Counted from the stretch's first letter, positions 44,226 to 55,454 are shown. The stretch is DNA of 64,000 nucleotides from Haemonchus contortus (GCA_000469685.2 LS997564.1:14532091-14596090); one strand, 5' to 3'. Numbers and translations: made by a program. The notes: a model not told the origin generated them from the letters alone.

Positions 44226-47087
44226 ATGCAGGCGACAGGCCCCGTGACAGGCCGGCCTACGAACACCCCAGTCACATCAAAAATGTTAATGTCACTCAAA
44301 CAATCTCGATGTAATGCTACGGCGTCCGCGGGAGCCGACGCGCACTTGCAAGGCCCGGTGAGTGTGAAAAGTATGCGAGGGTCTCCGGTGCAAGGACGGC
44401 ATCGGGGGGCAACTAGGCTAGTCCAAAAGTCCCGCAACGTATGGAAGACTCGCGTTGCGACGTTAAATGTTGGCACATTAACGGGACGCTCGTATGAGTT
44501 AGCAGAAGCTCTAGAGCGTCGAAGAATTGATTTCTGTGCCGTGCAGGAAACGAGGTGGTCCTGCTGCAAGTCGAGGGACATTGGCCACGGCTTCAAAGCC
44601 GTTCTCTGTGGTGGACCCAAAACCACCAATGGAGTTGGCATAATTGTCTCTGAAAGGTTCCGTGATTCGATAGTGGGCGTGGAGCGCTTCGATGATCGCT
44701 TAATGAAGATCATTGTGGTCATCGAATGCCAAAAATACCATTTCTTCTCAGCGTATGCTCCACAGGCTGGATGCTCTGAACAAACCAAGGACAAGTTCTG
44801 GAACCTGCTAGATGAGAAGACAGCTGAAGTACCGTTACAAGAAGCACTAGTTGTTGCAGGTGATCTTAATGGTCATGTAGGAGCTACTAAAGACGGTTAT
44901 AGCTGTCATGGTGGTTTTGGGTATGGGTCACGCAACACTGATGGCGAGCGAATTCTTGAGTATGCAGATTCGCATAATCTCGTCATTGTAAACACGAAAT
45001 TCCGTAAGCGTGACTCTCATCTCATTACCTTCTATAGCGGTGAAAACAGAACACAAATCGATTTCGTCCTTGTCAGGCATCGCGATCAGGGACTCGTAAC
45101 AGACGCGAAGACAGTACCTTATGAAACGGTCGCTACACAACATCGACCGCTGATTTGTACGCTAAAGATCGCCCCGCCGAAACCGAAAGTTGCCGAAAGG
45201 TGTGGGCCAGCGAGAATCAAGTGGTGGCGACTGAAGGAAAAAGAAAAGGAATTGGCCGTCGTCTCCCGCATTCTATTACCGGCGGTAACGACTGTCGATG
45301 AAACTTGGAAGAGTGCTGTCGAAGCGATAACCCGGGTTGCACGGTCGGAGCTCGGCATGACCAAGCCTGGACGACGAAAGATTGACAAGCAAACATGGCT
45401 GTGGACGGATCATGTCAGGGATAAAGTACGTGAGAAGAAAAAGCAATACCACGCATTCCTTTCGGAAAAGACAGCCAATAATTGGCAGCGCTATCAGATC
45501 GCGAAGAAAGAGGCGAAGAAGGTCGTTGCTTCTGTGAAGGCAGCTCATTTTGCCGAATTGAACGAGAAGCTCGAGTCTCGCGACGGTGAGCGGTATGTTT
45601 ACCGTCTCGCAAAGACCCGCCATCGCCAGACCGAGGATATAGAAAGGTTCTTCGGCATAAATGACGAGAATGGTCACCTCCTGACGGACCGCAAGCAAAC
45701 ACTGAAACGATGGCGAGAGTACTTCGAAAACATCTCGACAATCGAATTTGCTCATCCCGCCATCCCTTGCGCTCCGCCAGTATACGGTCCTGTCCAGAAG
45801 ATAACTGTGAGGGAGACAATTACGGCTATGAAGAGGATGAAATCAGGCAAAGCAACTGGTCCTGACGACTTAGCAGCGGACCTGTGGAAATCGAAATGCT
45901 GGAATCCTGCAGGGTGGTTGACGGACTTCTTCAATCAGGTCGTCGCAGAGAAGAAGGTGCCTGAGAGCTGGCAACAGAGCACGACGATTCCTATCTGGAA
46001 AAAGAAGGGCAGTCCTGGAGACTGCGCTTGCTATCGCCCAATTCGCCTGCTCTCGCACAGCATGAAAATCTTTGAGCGAATTGTGGACAGTCGTATCCGC
46101 GACATCGTCGAGCTGACCACCAATCAGTGTGGTTTTGTCTCTGGTTGCAGCACCATTGATGCCATACACGCCACTCGCCTTCTACTAGAAAAGCATCGCG
46201 AAAAACGAAGACCGGTACATCTTGCCTTTCTAGACTTGGAGAAGGCTTTCGACCGCGTTCCGCGTGACGTTATATGGTATGCCTTACGACAGCATGGCGT
46301 TCCCGAAGAGCTTATTGAGTGGGTGCGCATCCTTTACACTAGCCCAAAAAGCCGAGTGCAAACGGCAGCGGGCACATCGACGGATTTCCCCATCTCCGTC
46401 GGAGTACACCAGGGCTCTGCGTTATCCCCACTACTTTTTGTTGTCGTCATGGATGCCATTACAAAAGACCTCCAGAAGCCGGCTCCATGGACGCTTCTTT
46501 ATGCCGATGATGTGATGCTCGCCAGCGAAGACAAAAGCGAGCTCGAGTCACAGGTGCAGACCTGGTCCGACCGTCTGGCTAGGTTCGGGCTCAGGTTAAA
46601 CGTCAAAAAGACTGAGTACTTGACCACTGATTCGAGCGAGCCAGGCTCTATCAAGATCAATGGCACTGAGCTCACACGGACAACAACCTTCAAGTACCTT
46701 GGATCGGCACTTGCGTCTGACGGCAGCCTGGGTTTTGAAACGAATTCTCGCGTGAATGCAGCGTGGTTGAAGTGGCGCTCAATGACTGGCGTACTCTGCG
46801 ATAAGAACATCCCTGAGCGACTGAAATCAAAAATCTACAGAACCGTCATCCGCCCCGTCGCGATTTACGGCGCCGAGTGCTGGCCTACGACCAAAGAAGT
46901 AGAAGCTCGTCTCAGTGTGATGGAGACCAAGATGCTGCGCTGGACAGCCGGAGTAACACGACTAGATCGCATAAGTAATGACGCCATCAGGGAGCGATTC
47001 GGTGTAGCGCCCATTGTCGATAAAGTTTTCTCTTATCTCTCAACGACACCAATGAAGTATTTGCCATCATTCGTACCGTGGCACTGA
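44226..47087 (+). CDS. Endonuclease/reverse transcriptase of a non-LTR retrotransposon
   Basis: 953 codons without a stop, the only long intact frame in the window. The protein nicks target DNA and copies its own RNA by target-primed reverse transcription. An APE-type endonuclease spans about residues 76-315: TLNVGTLTGRSY, AVQETRW (Glu108), VVAGDLNGH (Asp213, Asn215), QIDFVLV (Asp279), TQHRPL (His306). The reverse transcriptase spans about 520-830: GKATGPDDL, AFLDLEKAFDRVP (Asp670), VGVHQGSALSPLLF, LLYADDVML (Asp761, Asp762), FKYLGS. The thumb-like region continues to RWTAGVTRLD (905). RTE-type elements usually continue with a further C-terminal segment; here it departs after about residue 933 and ends 20 residues later. 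Clade is inferred (RTE/BovB-like). The start ATG is the first in frame; the true start could be nearer residue 50. Confidence 0.92.
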   Translation: MQATGPVTGRPTNTPVTSKMLMSLKQSRCNATASAGADAHLQGPVSVKSMRGSPVQGRHRGATRLVQKSRNVWKTRVATLNVGTLTGRSYELAEALERRRIDFCAVQETRWSCCKSRDIGHGFKAVLCGGPKTTNGVGIIVSERFRDSIVGVERFDDRLMKIIVVIECQKYHFFSAYAPQAGCSEQTKDKFWNLLDEKTAEVPLQEALVVAGDLNGHVGATKDGYSCHGGFGYGSRNTDGERILEYADSHNLVIVNTKFRKRDSHLITFYSGENRTQIDFVLVRHRDQGLVTDAKTVPYETVATQHRPLICTLKIAPPKPKVAERCGPARIKWWRLKEKEKELAVVSRILLPAVTTVDETWKSAVEAITRVARSELGMTKPGRRKIDKQTWLWTDHVRDKVREKKKQYHAFLSEKTANNWQRYQIAKKEAKKVVASVKAAHFAELNEKLESRDGERYVYRLAKTRHRQTEDIERFFGINDENGHLLTDRKQTLKRWREYFENISTIEFAHPAIPCAPPVYGPVQKITVRETITAMKRMKSGKATGPDDLAADLWKSKCWNPAGWLTDFFNQVVAEKKVPESWQQSTTIPIWKKKGSPGDCACYRPIRLLSHSMKIFERIVDSRIRDIVELTTNQCGFVSGCSTIDAIHATRLLLEKHREKRRPVHLAFLDLEKAFDRVPRDVIWYALRQHGVPEELIEWVRILYTSPKSRVQTAAGTSTDFPISVGVHQGSALSPLLFVVVMDAITKDLQKPAPWTLLYADDVMLASEDKSELESQVQTWSDRLARFGLRLNVKKTEYLTTDSSEPGSIKINGTELTRTTTFKYLGSALASDGSLGFETNSRVNAAWLKWRSMTGVLCDKNIPERLKSKIYRTVIRPVAIYGAECWPTTKEVEARLSVMETKMLRWTAGVTRLDRISNDAIRERFGVAPIVDKVFSYLSTTPMKYLPSFVPWH

Positions 47088-49113
47088 CTTATTCCTTTTT
47101 AGTGTCTGCTGTCTCGACTTCCGTTTTTATTTCATTTGCGCTTTATTTCTTAATTTTTTTTCGCCAGTTTTCGTGGCATGGAATTTTGATGTCCGGAAAT
47201 TTGGACATGTGTCAGAATTCTCGTTCTATATCGGCCCGCCGAAATCAGGTCATCGCGCGCGCGGCGACATAGCGGCCATCTCAAGGGGGCTCCTGACCAA
47301 CCTCCCAGTGCCTCATTATCAGTGTTGATGATCATTTGCTGTTATTGTTCATCATTTAAACATTCAGAAACCCTTCAATCGCTTCAACACTGTAAATTCT
47401 CTTCTCGTCTGCTCTGAATCAAATAAACCTAGGGAGCAAAGGCTTGTATAATCAAATTACGAATCTTTTTACCCTTTAAACAAATGTCTAATTCCAGAAA
47501 AGAAGGGGAGAGAGGAAAACAGAGACAAAAACTACTTTCATTCTTTATGGGTACTCTCTCCTCTCTCTCCCCCCCCCCCCCCCCCCCCCATTCTCTCTGC
47601 TCTCTGAACCTTAACTCACTGAAGGATACCTAACGCATCATTTGAATTCCTTACGATCTATAGGTAGGAGTGAGGTAGCGCGGGACAACCCCGAAGGATG
47701 TCAAATGCATGGCGCGGGCTAGAAAAACTTAGGTCAAAGCCCATTACATATTCGAAGAAACCTTAAGAGCCCTACTCGTTTTGTACTGGGTGGGTTTGGG
47801 GTCACAACGGATGCTGACGAGAATCTCGAGGGAAGGCAAATTATAAGTGTTCGTGACTTGATTTACTGTGTTGCCCTTGACCGCTTCACACCTACACTAG
47901 TCGTCATCGTAAGAACTACTAAATTGCCAGCAATTTACTTGCCGCACGTCGGAAAAGAGTTCCGCAATGAACTTCACACTTTTCGGCGACGGCGGATCTC
48001 TACAGTAAGGGATGGGAACTCGCTCAGCTGAGATACTGACACTACTTCAACCCCAAGCCTGACCAAGCTTGCTTGTAATGCTTAACCGCTACTTACCTCG
48101 CGCACCGTTCCGCCACTTTGTTCTACTTGCCGTTTTCACGAGGTGGGTGGTCGGTCCAGGCGTCCAAGTGCCGACATCAAATAACTCATCCATCCATCTG
48201 GAACTAGACACTACAACTAATTGATGTAGAACACTCCCTGGATCGTTTACAGTCACCTCAAAGCTCCTTTACTGGAGTTTGGAGCCGTTTTTTCACTTTT
48301 TTTTCTCAATTGTGCTTATCATAAAGTACCTTTACTAAGTAATATTTGACTCAGTCAGCCATAACTAATTAGTGGGACCAAATGACAAGGAAATCCAGGC
48401 TATCAGTAGATACATACAAGTTTGTCCTAGCCGATGATCCTCCTCTCACCAATGCATATCTACGGATTCAGCGCTTAGTGTATTTCGGATATGATGAAGA
48501 AGAAATACAGGAGGTTCGAAAGGAGTAAAGAAATCCGGCAAGGTTTCATGCGCTATTTTTCTCGGACGTATTTTCGAAAACATCAAAAGCAATCAATTCA
48601 AGAACCGAAGCCTCGCCATAACCAATGGAAGTTCGCGGCACTGCCACAGCGATGTCCCTCAGCCACTTGCTTGACCCTAAACCTTGGGAACTGATAGTAA
48701 GGTCATAGGATGGAAGGAAAAATAATGGGAATTGCTTCCTGAATTCCTAGACCAGTCTAATTTCGAGTATTTCATCACATTATCGCATGGTAGAACCTCA
48801 ATAACCCAGAATATTCATGGTGGTAGAATTCCCCTGTCACGGAGTGATATCCGTCTACCAGGCTATGATCTTTGAGCGTAGAGTGGCCTTGCTACTACGC
48901 CATCACGAAAGATGATCCTCAGAGGAGCGTCATCACAACATATGCGTCATTACAGAGTTGCCCTTAGCTGTCTGCTGAGCTCACCAGGACTATCGCCCTT
49001 CATCCGTGGGATTAGGACGGTGACGCCCTGGATCTAAGGGGAAATTCACTCACATCTATCAGCCACATCGGCATCAATTCGACCCACCTTGTGTTTAGCT
49101 ATACATGTCTAAA
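47088..49113. other. Non-coding stretch after the retrotransposon
   Basis: Contains an AATAAA at about 47421, a poly-C run (47567-47589) and a few short unsupported frames. The expected RTE C-terminal coding sequence and 3' terminal repeat were not found here. Confidence 0.5.
47567..47589 (+). repeat. Poly-C run of 23, flanked by CT repeats
   Basis: An uninterrupted 23-base C homopolymer preceded and followed by CTCTCT. It is likely a polymorphic locus or a sequencing/assembly-sensitive site, and the exact length should be treated with caution. Confidence 0.9.
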
Positions 49114-49235
49114 ATCACCTGAATCACCTGCCGTTTCGTTGGTCCTCGAGCGAGTGCCAGTAAGATCTCCATTCTTCCCTGTCGCGAACCGGCGTAACTC
49201 AGGCTATCGTTCTCGAAGACAGGAGGCGTAGCATG
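49114..49235 (-). mobile_element. 3' end fragment of an RTE-type element
   Basis: The plus strand starts ATCACCTGAATCACCTG (49114-49130), the same terminal repeat as at 26906. The minus strand encodes a shadow of the RTE C-terminus (EEWRSYW-like in a shifted frame). A second weak terminus, ACACCTGCATCACC, at about 49242 suggests two nested 3' ends. Confidence 0.55.
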
Positions 49236-49428
49236 TCTAAAAACACCTGCATCACCAGTCTTTATGGTCAAAGTCAACCAAAATGTAGCATTTTAAAAAA
49301 AAGTTTGACGGAACCTCCTCACTATATAACACAATGGTTCCCTTTTTCAGCCAAATGAAGTTCTCAGATGGAATCATTTCTGTTATTTAGACAAACTTTT
49401 TACAAACATTGAAAAGTCCACCGATGCG
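49236..49428. other. Spacer between RTE fragment and foldback
   Basis: AT-rich, no feature recognised. Confidence 0.5.
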
Positions 49429-50048
49429 ACAAGACCTTACAAGGAAGGTCTTTCAGGGCGTGAGACGCTTTTTGAAAATGGTTTTTTGCATGGTATAGGG
49501 GCATGAGCACTAAGTATAAAACTATGGTCCATTTCCGCTAAATGGCCTTCTGAATGCCAAAAAAAGGGTCAAAAAAATTTTGTCAAAAATTGCCGTTTTA
49601 ACCCACTCAGCGTCGTTTGCTTCATTCATGGCGTCGACTGTCCGTACAGTGGGAAGCGTCAGTTGACTCCGCATTGAAAATAACGTGAAAGGTAGCCAAA
49701 AAAGGGACCCACATGTTGAATCATGTTGGAGATTGCGGGGAGGTTTCATATAGGCTCTCCACGGACGGGCTGCTGGCAGCGACGAATGGTGTGGTGGATA
49801 GCGATGTGGACTTCGAGGAAGGACTACTAGGATGGGTTGATGATTCGGAAATTCCAGGCTCTGCAGTTTTTGCATTTTATGCTGCCACCACCAGATTGGC
49901 TCCATATTGCACCAGGGCCGAAGCAAGTGCCTGACTAGTCATGGTCGTGACCAGGACCAGCCAGGCACATAACCTCTACAAGCCGTTAGAATTTGTTGTG
50001 TGACGCACTATCAGTGAAGGAGCTTCCAGGCTCAACACTCCCAGTCCT
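49429..50048 (+). repeat. Left inverted arm of the foldback
   Basis: Pairs with 50785-51390. Contains an open frame (49713-49934) reading VDSDVDFEEGLLGW. Confidence 0.82.
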
Positions 50049-50784
50049 CCGTTCCTACCTCCGAGTCCTCCTTTGCTACCTCCTCCCCTCAACTTCCTCA
50101 CGTAGTTTGTAGTCAAAAACTCGATATCATATCATCTGGTCTTCGGACATTGTATGGACATTGCACAGTCCATACAATTAATGCTATGGACAGTAATGAT
50201 TTGATTGTTGTTTTATTTCGACCGAATTCCTTTGAAACTGATGAAAGGCTAATCTAATTCCTATGATTTCACCGTTTTCTACCCTAGCGTTGATCTCGCG
50301 CCGTTAAAGGGTTTTTGTCCACTATTCTGGTTGGTCATCTCCATTTCCTTCTCTCCTCACGATCAGTCACTCATCTTCTGCAGTACCTCGACTTCAGCGA
50401 TGTCCTTCTTGTTCGTGTCGTGCCAGCCCTTCATACGGACGCGAAGTTAGGGGATCGTAGGTTGGGAACGGATATCGCCGAAACCCTTCATCTAGTCATC
50501 ATCTAGTGATCCGGCGCTAGATGATTTCCTTCAGGGCTGACAGCTTTTTATAGCTAGCCTAATGCTCATGGATGCTTCAGCAAGAAGATGAATTGAAAGA
50601 GAGTCTGATTGGTTCTCCCACAGGAGTTCGTGGTGGACGCCCGGAGGGAGGTCGGAATCGGTAATCCTGTTGTCTTTGCACTGACGAACGAGGTCGAGGA
50701 CACTTCCATCAAATAGGAACCGTATTATAGGGTTCGGACCCCCCATTACAACACTTATTTAGAGTGAATTTAAGAGGCACCTTT
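50049..50784. other. Spacer (loop) of the foldback element
   Basis: 736 bp without a counterpart elsewhere in the window. It has an 11-bp perfect hairpin, ATTGTATGGAC/GTCCATACAAT (50149-50159 and 50168-50178). A minus-strand frame of 71 codons (50531-50746) contains DGSVLDLVRQCKDNRI and DLPPGVHHELLWE. It may be captured host sequence, but this is unproven. Confidence 0.5.
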
Positions 50785-51390
50785 ATACTCCTGGAAGTGT
50801 GAAGCCTGAAAGCTCCTCCACTGATAGCGCCACACAACAAACTCTAACGGTTTCTAGAGGTGTGCCTGGCTGGTCCTGGGCACGACCATGACCAGTTAGG
50901 CACTTGCTTTGGCCCTGGTGCAATATGGAGCCAATCTGGAGGTGGCAGCATAAAATGCAAAAACTGCAAAGCCTGGAATTTCCGAACCATCAACCCATCC
51001 TAGTCGCCCTTCCTCGAAGTCCACATCGCTATCCACCACACCATCCGACGCTGCTGGCAGCTTAACCGTGGAGAGCCTATATGAAACTTCCCCGCACTTT
51101 TCAACATGTAACCCCCTTTTTTGGCTACCTTTCACGTTATTTTCAATGCGCAGTCAACTGGCGCCTTCTACTGTACGGACAGTCGACGCCATGAATGAAA
51201 CAAACGACGCTGAATGGGTTAAAACGGCGATTCCTGACAAAATCGTTTTCAGTCGTTTTTTGGCATTCAGAAGGCCATTTAGCGGAAATGGACCATAGTT
51301 TTATACTCAGTGCTCATGCCCCTATACCATGCAAAAACCATTTTCAACAAGCGTTCCACGCCCTGAAACACCTTCCTTGTTAGGTCCTGT
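50785..51390 (-). repeat. Right inverted arm of the foldback
   Basis: Reverse complement of 49429-50048. Its minus-strand frame (50896-51135) reads VDSDVDFEEGRLGW. Confidence 0.82.
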
Positions 51391-52283
51391 ACATTGCTCG
51401 CAGCCTGCAACAAAGTCAATAAGACGGGAATCAAAGTATCGTCACGCTTTCTCTAGGTTGAAGAGAAAAGGTGTAGCCTAATCAATTCTTGTAGAAAAAA
51501 ACAACATTCTGTATTCAGATGGTATTCCTTGCTGATTTTGTTCGCTTAAATTTTGAGAGACGTCTTGGTCAAGATTCAATGATTTCCCGCAAAGGTCGCC
51601 CGTCAAGCCGAGATTCTAGGTTGGAAGTTCCCGGAACCATTGTTACCAGGCTGGGCTACATACCAAATAATCCCCATGTGCAGGGATGATATTCTCCGCA
51701 CTTTTCTTTTCCACACTTTGCCGGTGCTACAAAGCAAAAAATCGTTAAACTGTCTTCATGTTTGCTTGTACTTCGCTATTTGCGTGCCGTATAAGGACAA
51801 GGTAGTGTTATCAGGTGCGCTCACCTTGAGATGATACAGATTCTACATCCTGGTCACTACCCCCTCCCTTAGCTCTCCAGGTGCTGAGCCGAAACATCCT
51901 TCACCTTCAAATCTGACGAAAAAAAGTCCCTTTCGCATCCCCCACTGTATGCCATGCTCAGGGACAGCGTCAACCCAGAGGTGAATTTTTGACGCAATTC
52001 CCAATGGGGACAAAAAACGAGATGAATCCCGATTTCAAGAAGTGAACTGGTAAGGGTAACCAATGCTAAAAATTCTCTATGGATTCGATGTAATGAAGGG
52101 TTTGGGAAGAGTACGAAAAAGGCCAAGTCGAATATTGAAAATTCCACCAAAAATTCCATTCTCACGAATTAAACGATCCCGTATTCTCATTCTACTTGAC
52201 GAATGCGCTCATTTCATTTCTTATGGGAGCTCCAAGTTGCCCCATAGTGAATTATTCAAGCATTTCGAATATCTTGTGATCTT
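51391..52283. other. Non-coding stretch
   Basis: No gene or repeat recognised. Short frames only. Confidence 0.5.
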
Positions 52284-52355
52284 TAGACGATGTGGTTTAG
52301 TGGCAAGTAGTGCACCATGTATCACACACGCATGGTCACGAGTTCAAATCCCAGC
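52284..52355 (+). mobile_element. SINE head only (3' truncated)
   Basis: TGTGGTTTAGTGGCAAGTAG (A box) and AGTTCAAATCCC (B box) with the usual spacing. The body is missing, and TA-rich DNA follows. Confidence 0.7.
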
Positions 52356-52889
52356 AGTACTAGTTACTAGCTACTATTATTATCATTATTGTTGTCCATA
52401 TTTTGATTATTTTTGTAATTGCTCACATATTGACAGTGCAAATTCTGTCTTAAACTGTCACGCCTTCGGTTTGCATTCGAGTAAGAGCAAGTGGGACCTT
52501 TTGACAGCTACGGATCACTCGTCGTCTGAATGAGCGTTCCTCAAGCTGGAACATTTTCGCTTGTCCTGTCGCGAGCCACAAAGATCCGGTTAATTTCTTT
52601 CGCGCTCAAAGGACACTAAGCATAGCATTTATCGCTGCTCCCGAAGCTTTTGCAAAAAAGAGTCGGAGTGCTGAGTTGGTGGTCGACTTAACGACTGGGT
52701 AAACTTCTTGATTCGGTATTGAAGTTCTTATTCGTCGTAATCTCTTTGGAAACAACTTGAGCATTCCTACATAGAGCAAAAAGGACTGAAAAGCAAACAC
52801 CAGAGATTTTGATTCTTTCGCACTTTTGTTCTGACTTCATCTAATTTGAAAATTTACTTTATAATACAAAAAACTATCTCGCATGGTCT

Positions 52890-53115
52890 GATGATCGAAC
52901 ACTGGATCGATACTCGCCTAGACCACGAGATCTTCCATCTCCCCTAGACCGATTAATTGGCACAAGATTCGTCTGAGAGGGCAACAGCACAGACTTCTAC
53001 GTGCTACTTGTCGCCACAAGTCATTGTATAATTGCTATGCAGTCTTTCAAAATACCTCTAAAGTTCTAAAGGAAAGTCGAGTGCAGGGTGCACTCCATGA
53101 ATGGGATCAACTATT
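52890..53115 (+). mobile_element. SINE body, degraded head
   Basis: Matches ATTAATTGGCACAAGATTCG, GTCTGAGAGGGCAACAGCAC and GGAAAGTCGAGTGCAGGGTG. The 3' end GGGATCAACTATTG is diverged. Confidence 0.65.
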
Positions 53116-54254
53116 GTCCAAAAAGTTTCTCCTTCACTCTTTACGAAGGTCCCTTAGTTTGGTTAACGCTAGGGTGCATGGAGCAATCTGTAATGGAATG
53201 GCCTCCCGGGAGCAGCTTGCAGAGTGATTCGCTGGCTCACATTAATGAATTACAATGCTGCTATAGTCCGGCTAGGTTGGTCCAACAAAGATCCCATCCC
53301 ACGTGTAGTATCGGTGCAATAAAGTGCCCGAGCTAATCATTTCTCCCACAATGGTTGCATGGCAAGTGCGGCTTGTTCTAATGACTGGTTTTCGCCCAAA
53401 GTACTGTATGGTTTTCAAGCACTAATTACAAGGATTTCTACTCTCATCCTCTCCGAATGGCTCGTGTTTTCTCTGACAGAATTCTGGTTGATGTGTTGAT
53501 GTTAAAAACACTTAACGAACGCCCAGACAGATGCCTACGGCTAGTCGCGGCCCCTTTGCATTCCCTCGCACCCGCACGGCTTATCACTCGCGATCGCCGC
53601 CGTCACCGACACCTCTAACACAACTGGTTTCGAGCAGATTACGCGATTTTGATACGGTTTCCGGTGTTCATCGGCCGGCTCTGTTCTGCTCAAATCGGGT
53701 TTCTTTTCTGTTGCCTCACCGTCGCGCTACTTAAGCTATGTACATATTTGATATAATCAAATCCGCTTGTCCGTTACAACTTTACAGCATTCCACACTTG
53801 TAAGAGGGAGGGAAACGAGCCTTTTTTGAATGCGAATCTTACTCATGATACATTCGGCATGCTTCCGGTCCATGTCAAAGGCTGATATGAGGCGGGGAAG
53901 CATTCCAGTTCATGGTAATCGCTACAGTTTCTTGAAAAACAAATCCGGATCATAAGCTTCTGTACACAGTAGCATCTTGAATCATAGAACGTTTCTATGG
54001 GTTCTGAGACGAACTCTCCTCCAACGAAAAACGGAATAAGCTAACAAATGGTCAGGTTCATAATAAACTCACACAAAAGTCCTTTTTCAGCAAGGACCCT
54101 TCTTTTGAACTCTTTTAGCGTCAATTAATCCTGACAGGGGGTGCCCCCCTGCATTCTACTTATTCAGATTATTTTTAGATTATATTTTTATTATTGTTAT
54201 ATTTATTATTTTTAGATTACTTCATTTATTCTATTCAGAATCGCTGTTGGTTCG
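53116..54254. other. Non-coding stretch with one GC-rich island
   Basis: A GC-rich block at about 53525-53735 contrasts with AT-rich flanks; its 67-codon frame lacks family signals. AT-rich (ATT)n-like DNA lies at 54165-54235. Confidence 0.45.
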
Positions 54255-54452
54255 AATGCGTATTGGACCTATACAATGACTTGCGGTGGCCAGCCAATGT
54301 ACAAGCCAGCGCTTTTATCCTCCCAGACAAGACTGGTACCAATCAGTCAACCCTGGGGAGATGGAAGGCCTGGGAGGATGTCAGATATGGATTCGAGCCA
54401 CAACCATGCGTGGGCGGTAGTGCGCCACGTGCCACTATACCACCTCCGCCCA
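54255..54452 (-). mobile_element. SINE, 3' shortened
   Basis: Inverse SINE strings ACTTGCGGTGGCCAGCCAAT, TCCTCCCAGACAAGACTGGT and the inverse head CCACTATACCACCTCCGCCC are clear. The 3' tail is replaced by AT-rich DNA. Confidence 0.78.
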
Positions 54453-55205
54453 TAAATCCATGCATAATCAGATGAAATCCTAAATTTTGATCAAGCCCGC
54501 TGAGAACAATAATACCTCTATGTAGTTTCGCAAGGCACCTTATGCTGCGAGGAGCCATTCTGGATTCCCTCCTGGGGCAACCCCAGTGTTAGTGAAAGTG
54601 CCATCGCTGTGCTAATGTTTGCTTTTCGGAAATTTCATTCATAGCATTCACATTACACACATATAACAGAATCAAAAGAAGCCCAAAAATGCAGCAAAGC
54701 TAAAGGCTCCACCGCAGTGCACCCAAGACATTTTACTTTAGCGTTTACTGGTTGGAATAGTTTAGCTTTCCGAGCCATTTGCTGTAATTGAATGTTCAGA
54801 ATCAGGTTCACTACCATATATTAGTCCTCGTGATTATTTATATTATGAACATTTCTTTTATATAGTATGAATGATGTAGGAGCGTAATTTGGTGAAGTCA
54901 CTGAAGAGCTCTTACCCCAAGTACGACACAGGATCGAACCACAGTATTGAATTCTGTTCACGTCAAATTGTTATTCCATACCGATGGGACCACTTAAAAG
55001 ACTTCATACTGCCTGAGAAGGGCAAACGCTGTTCTTCCCTCTCCTGCAGTTCTTCGGACTGAAAACGCTTTCATTAGTCCTCTATAAGAGAATCCACTAA
55101 TCCCCTTGAAAAGAAATCAAAAGTGGGTCTCTCGATTCTTGGATGACAGATGTTAACGCTGATCGGTTGCATTTTGTGTTTTTTTTTCATTAGTTGGAAA
55201 TAAAG
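54453..55205. other. Non-coding stretch
   Basis: Nothing supportable. Confidence 0.5.
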
Positions 55206-55454
55206 GATAAAAGGATAAAGTTTTTGACGTTAATCAATCCCGTCTGAGGGATTCGCCCCCGCACTCGACTTCCATTCAGAATCGTAGTGGCGTAATGAGT
55301 GCGTATGTGGCCTATGCAATGACTTGCGGTGGCCAGCCAATGTACAAGTCGGTGCTTTTATCCTCCCAGACTACTCTGGTATCGGTCCAGGTTTCGAACC
55401 CATGATAGTGCATGTGATATAGTGCGCCACTTCCCACTACACCACCTCCGCCCT
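55206..55454 (-). mobile_element. SINE, near full-length
   Basis: Begins AATCAATCCCGTCTGAGGGA (inverse 3' end). The inverse B box GTTTCGAACCC is at about 55390, and it ends CACTACACCACCTCCGCCC. A segment between the body and the B box is deleted. Confidence 0.8.

Larger units (their letters stand above)
49429..51390. mobile_element. Foldback-type element with ~600-bp inverted arms
   Basis: The left arm (49429-50048) and right arm (50785-51390) are reverse complements along their length, roughly 85-90 percent identical by eye. Shared strings include GGTATAGGGGCATGAGCA, TGGTCCATTTCCGCTAAATG and GATGTGGACTTCGAGGAAGG. The outer ends read ACAAGACCTTACAAGGAAGG and the inverse of ACAGGACCTAACAAGGAAGG. 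The 736-bp spacer is unique in the window. Both arms hold homologous open frames, but most differences between them change amino acids, so protein selection is not indicated. No transposase was recognised and no clear target duplication was found. Confidence 0.82.

Noticed and set aside
44100..44226. Possible HDV-like self-cleaving ribozyme at the retrotransposon 5' end
   Set aside because: Some non-LTR elements carry one, but a consistent nested double-pseudoknot pairing could not be drawn by eye.
44084..44794. 236-codon minus-strand frame
   Set aside because: It is the antisense shadow of the retrotransposon endonuclease. The plus-strand frame carries all catalytic motifs.
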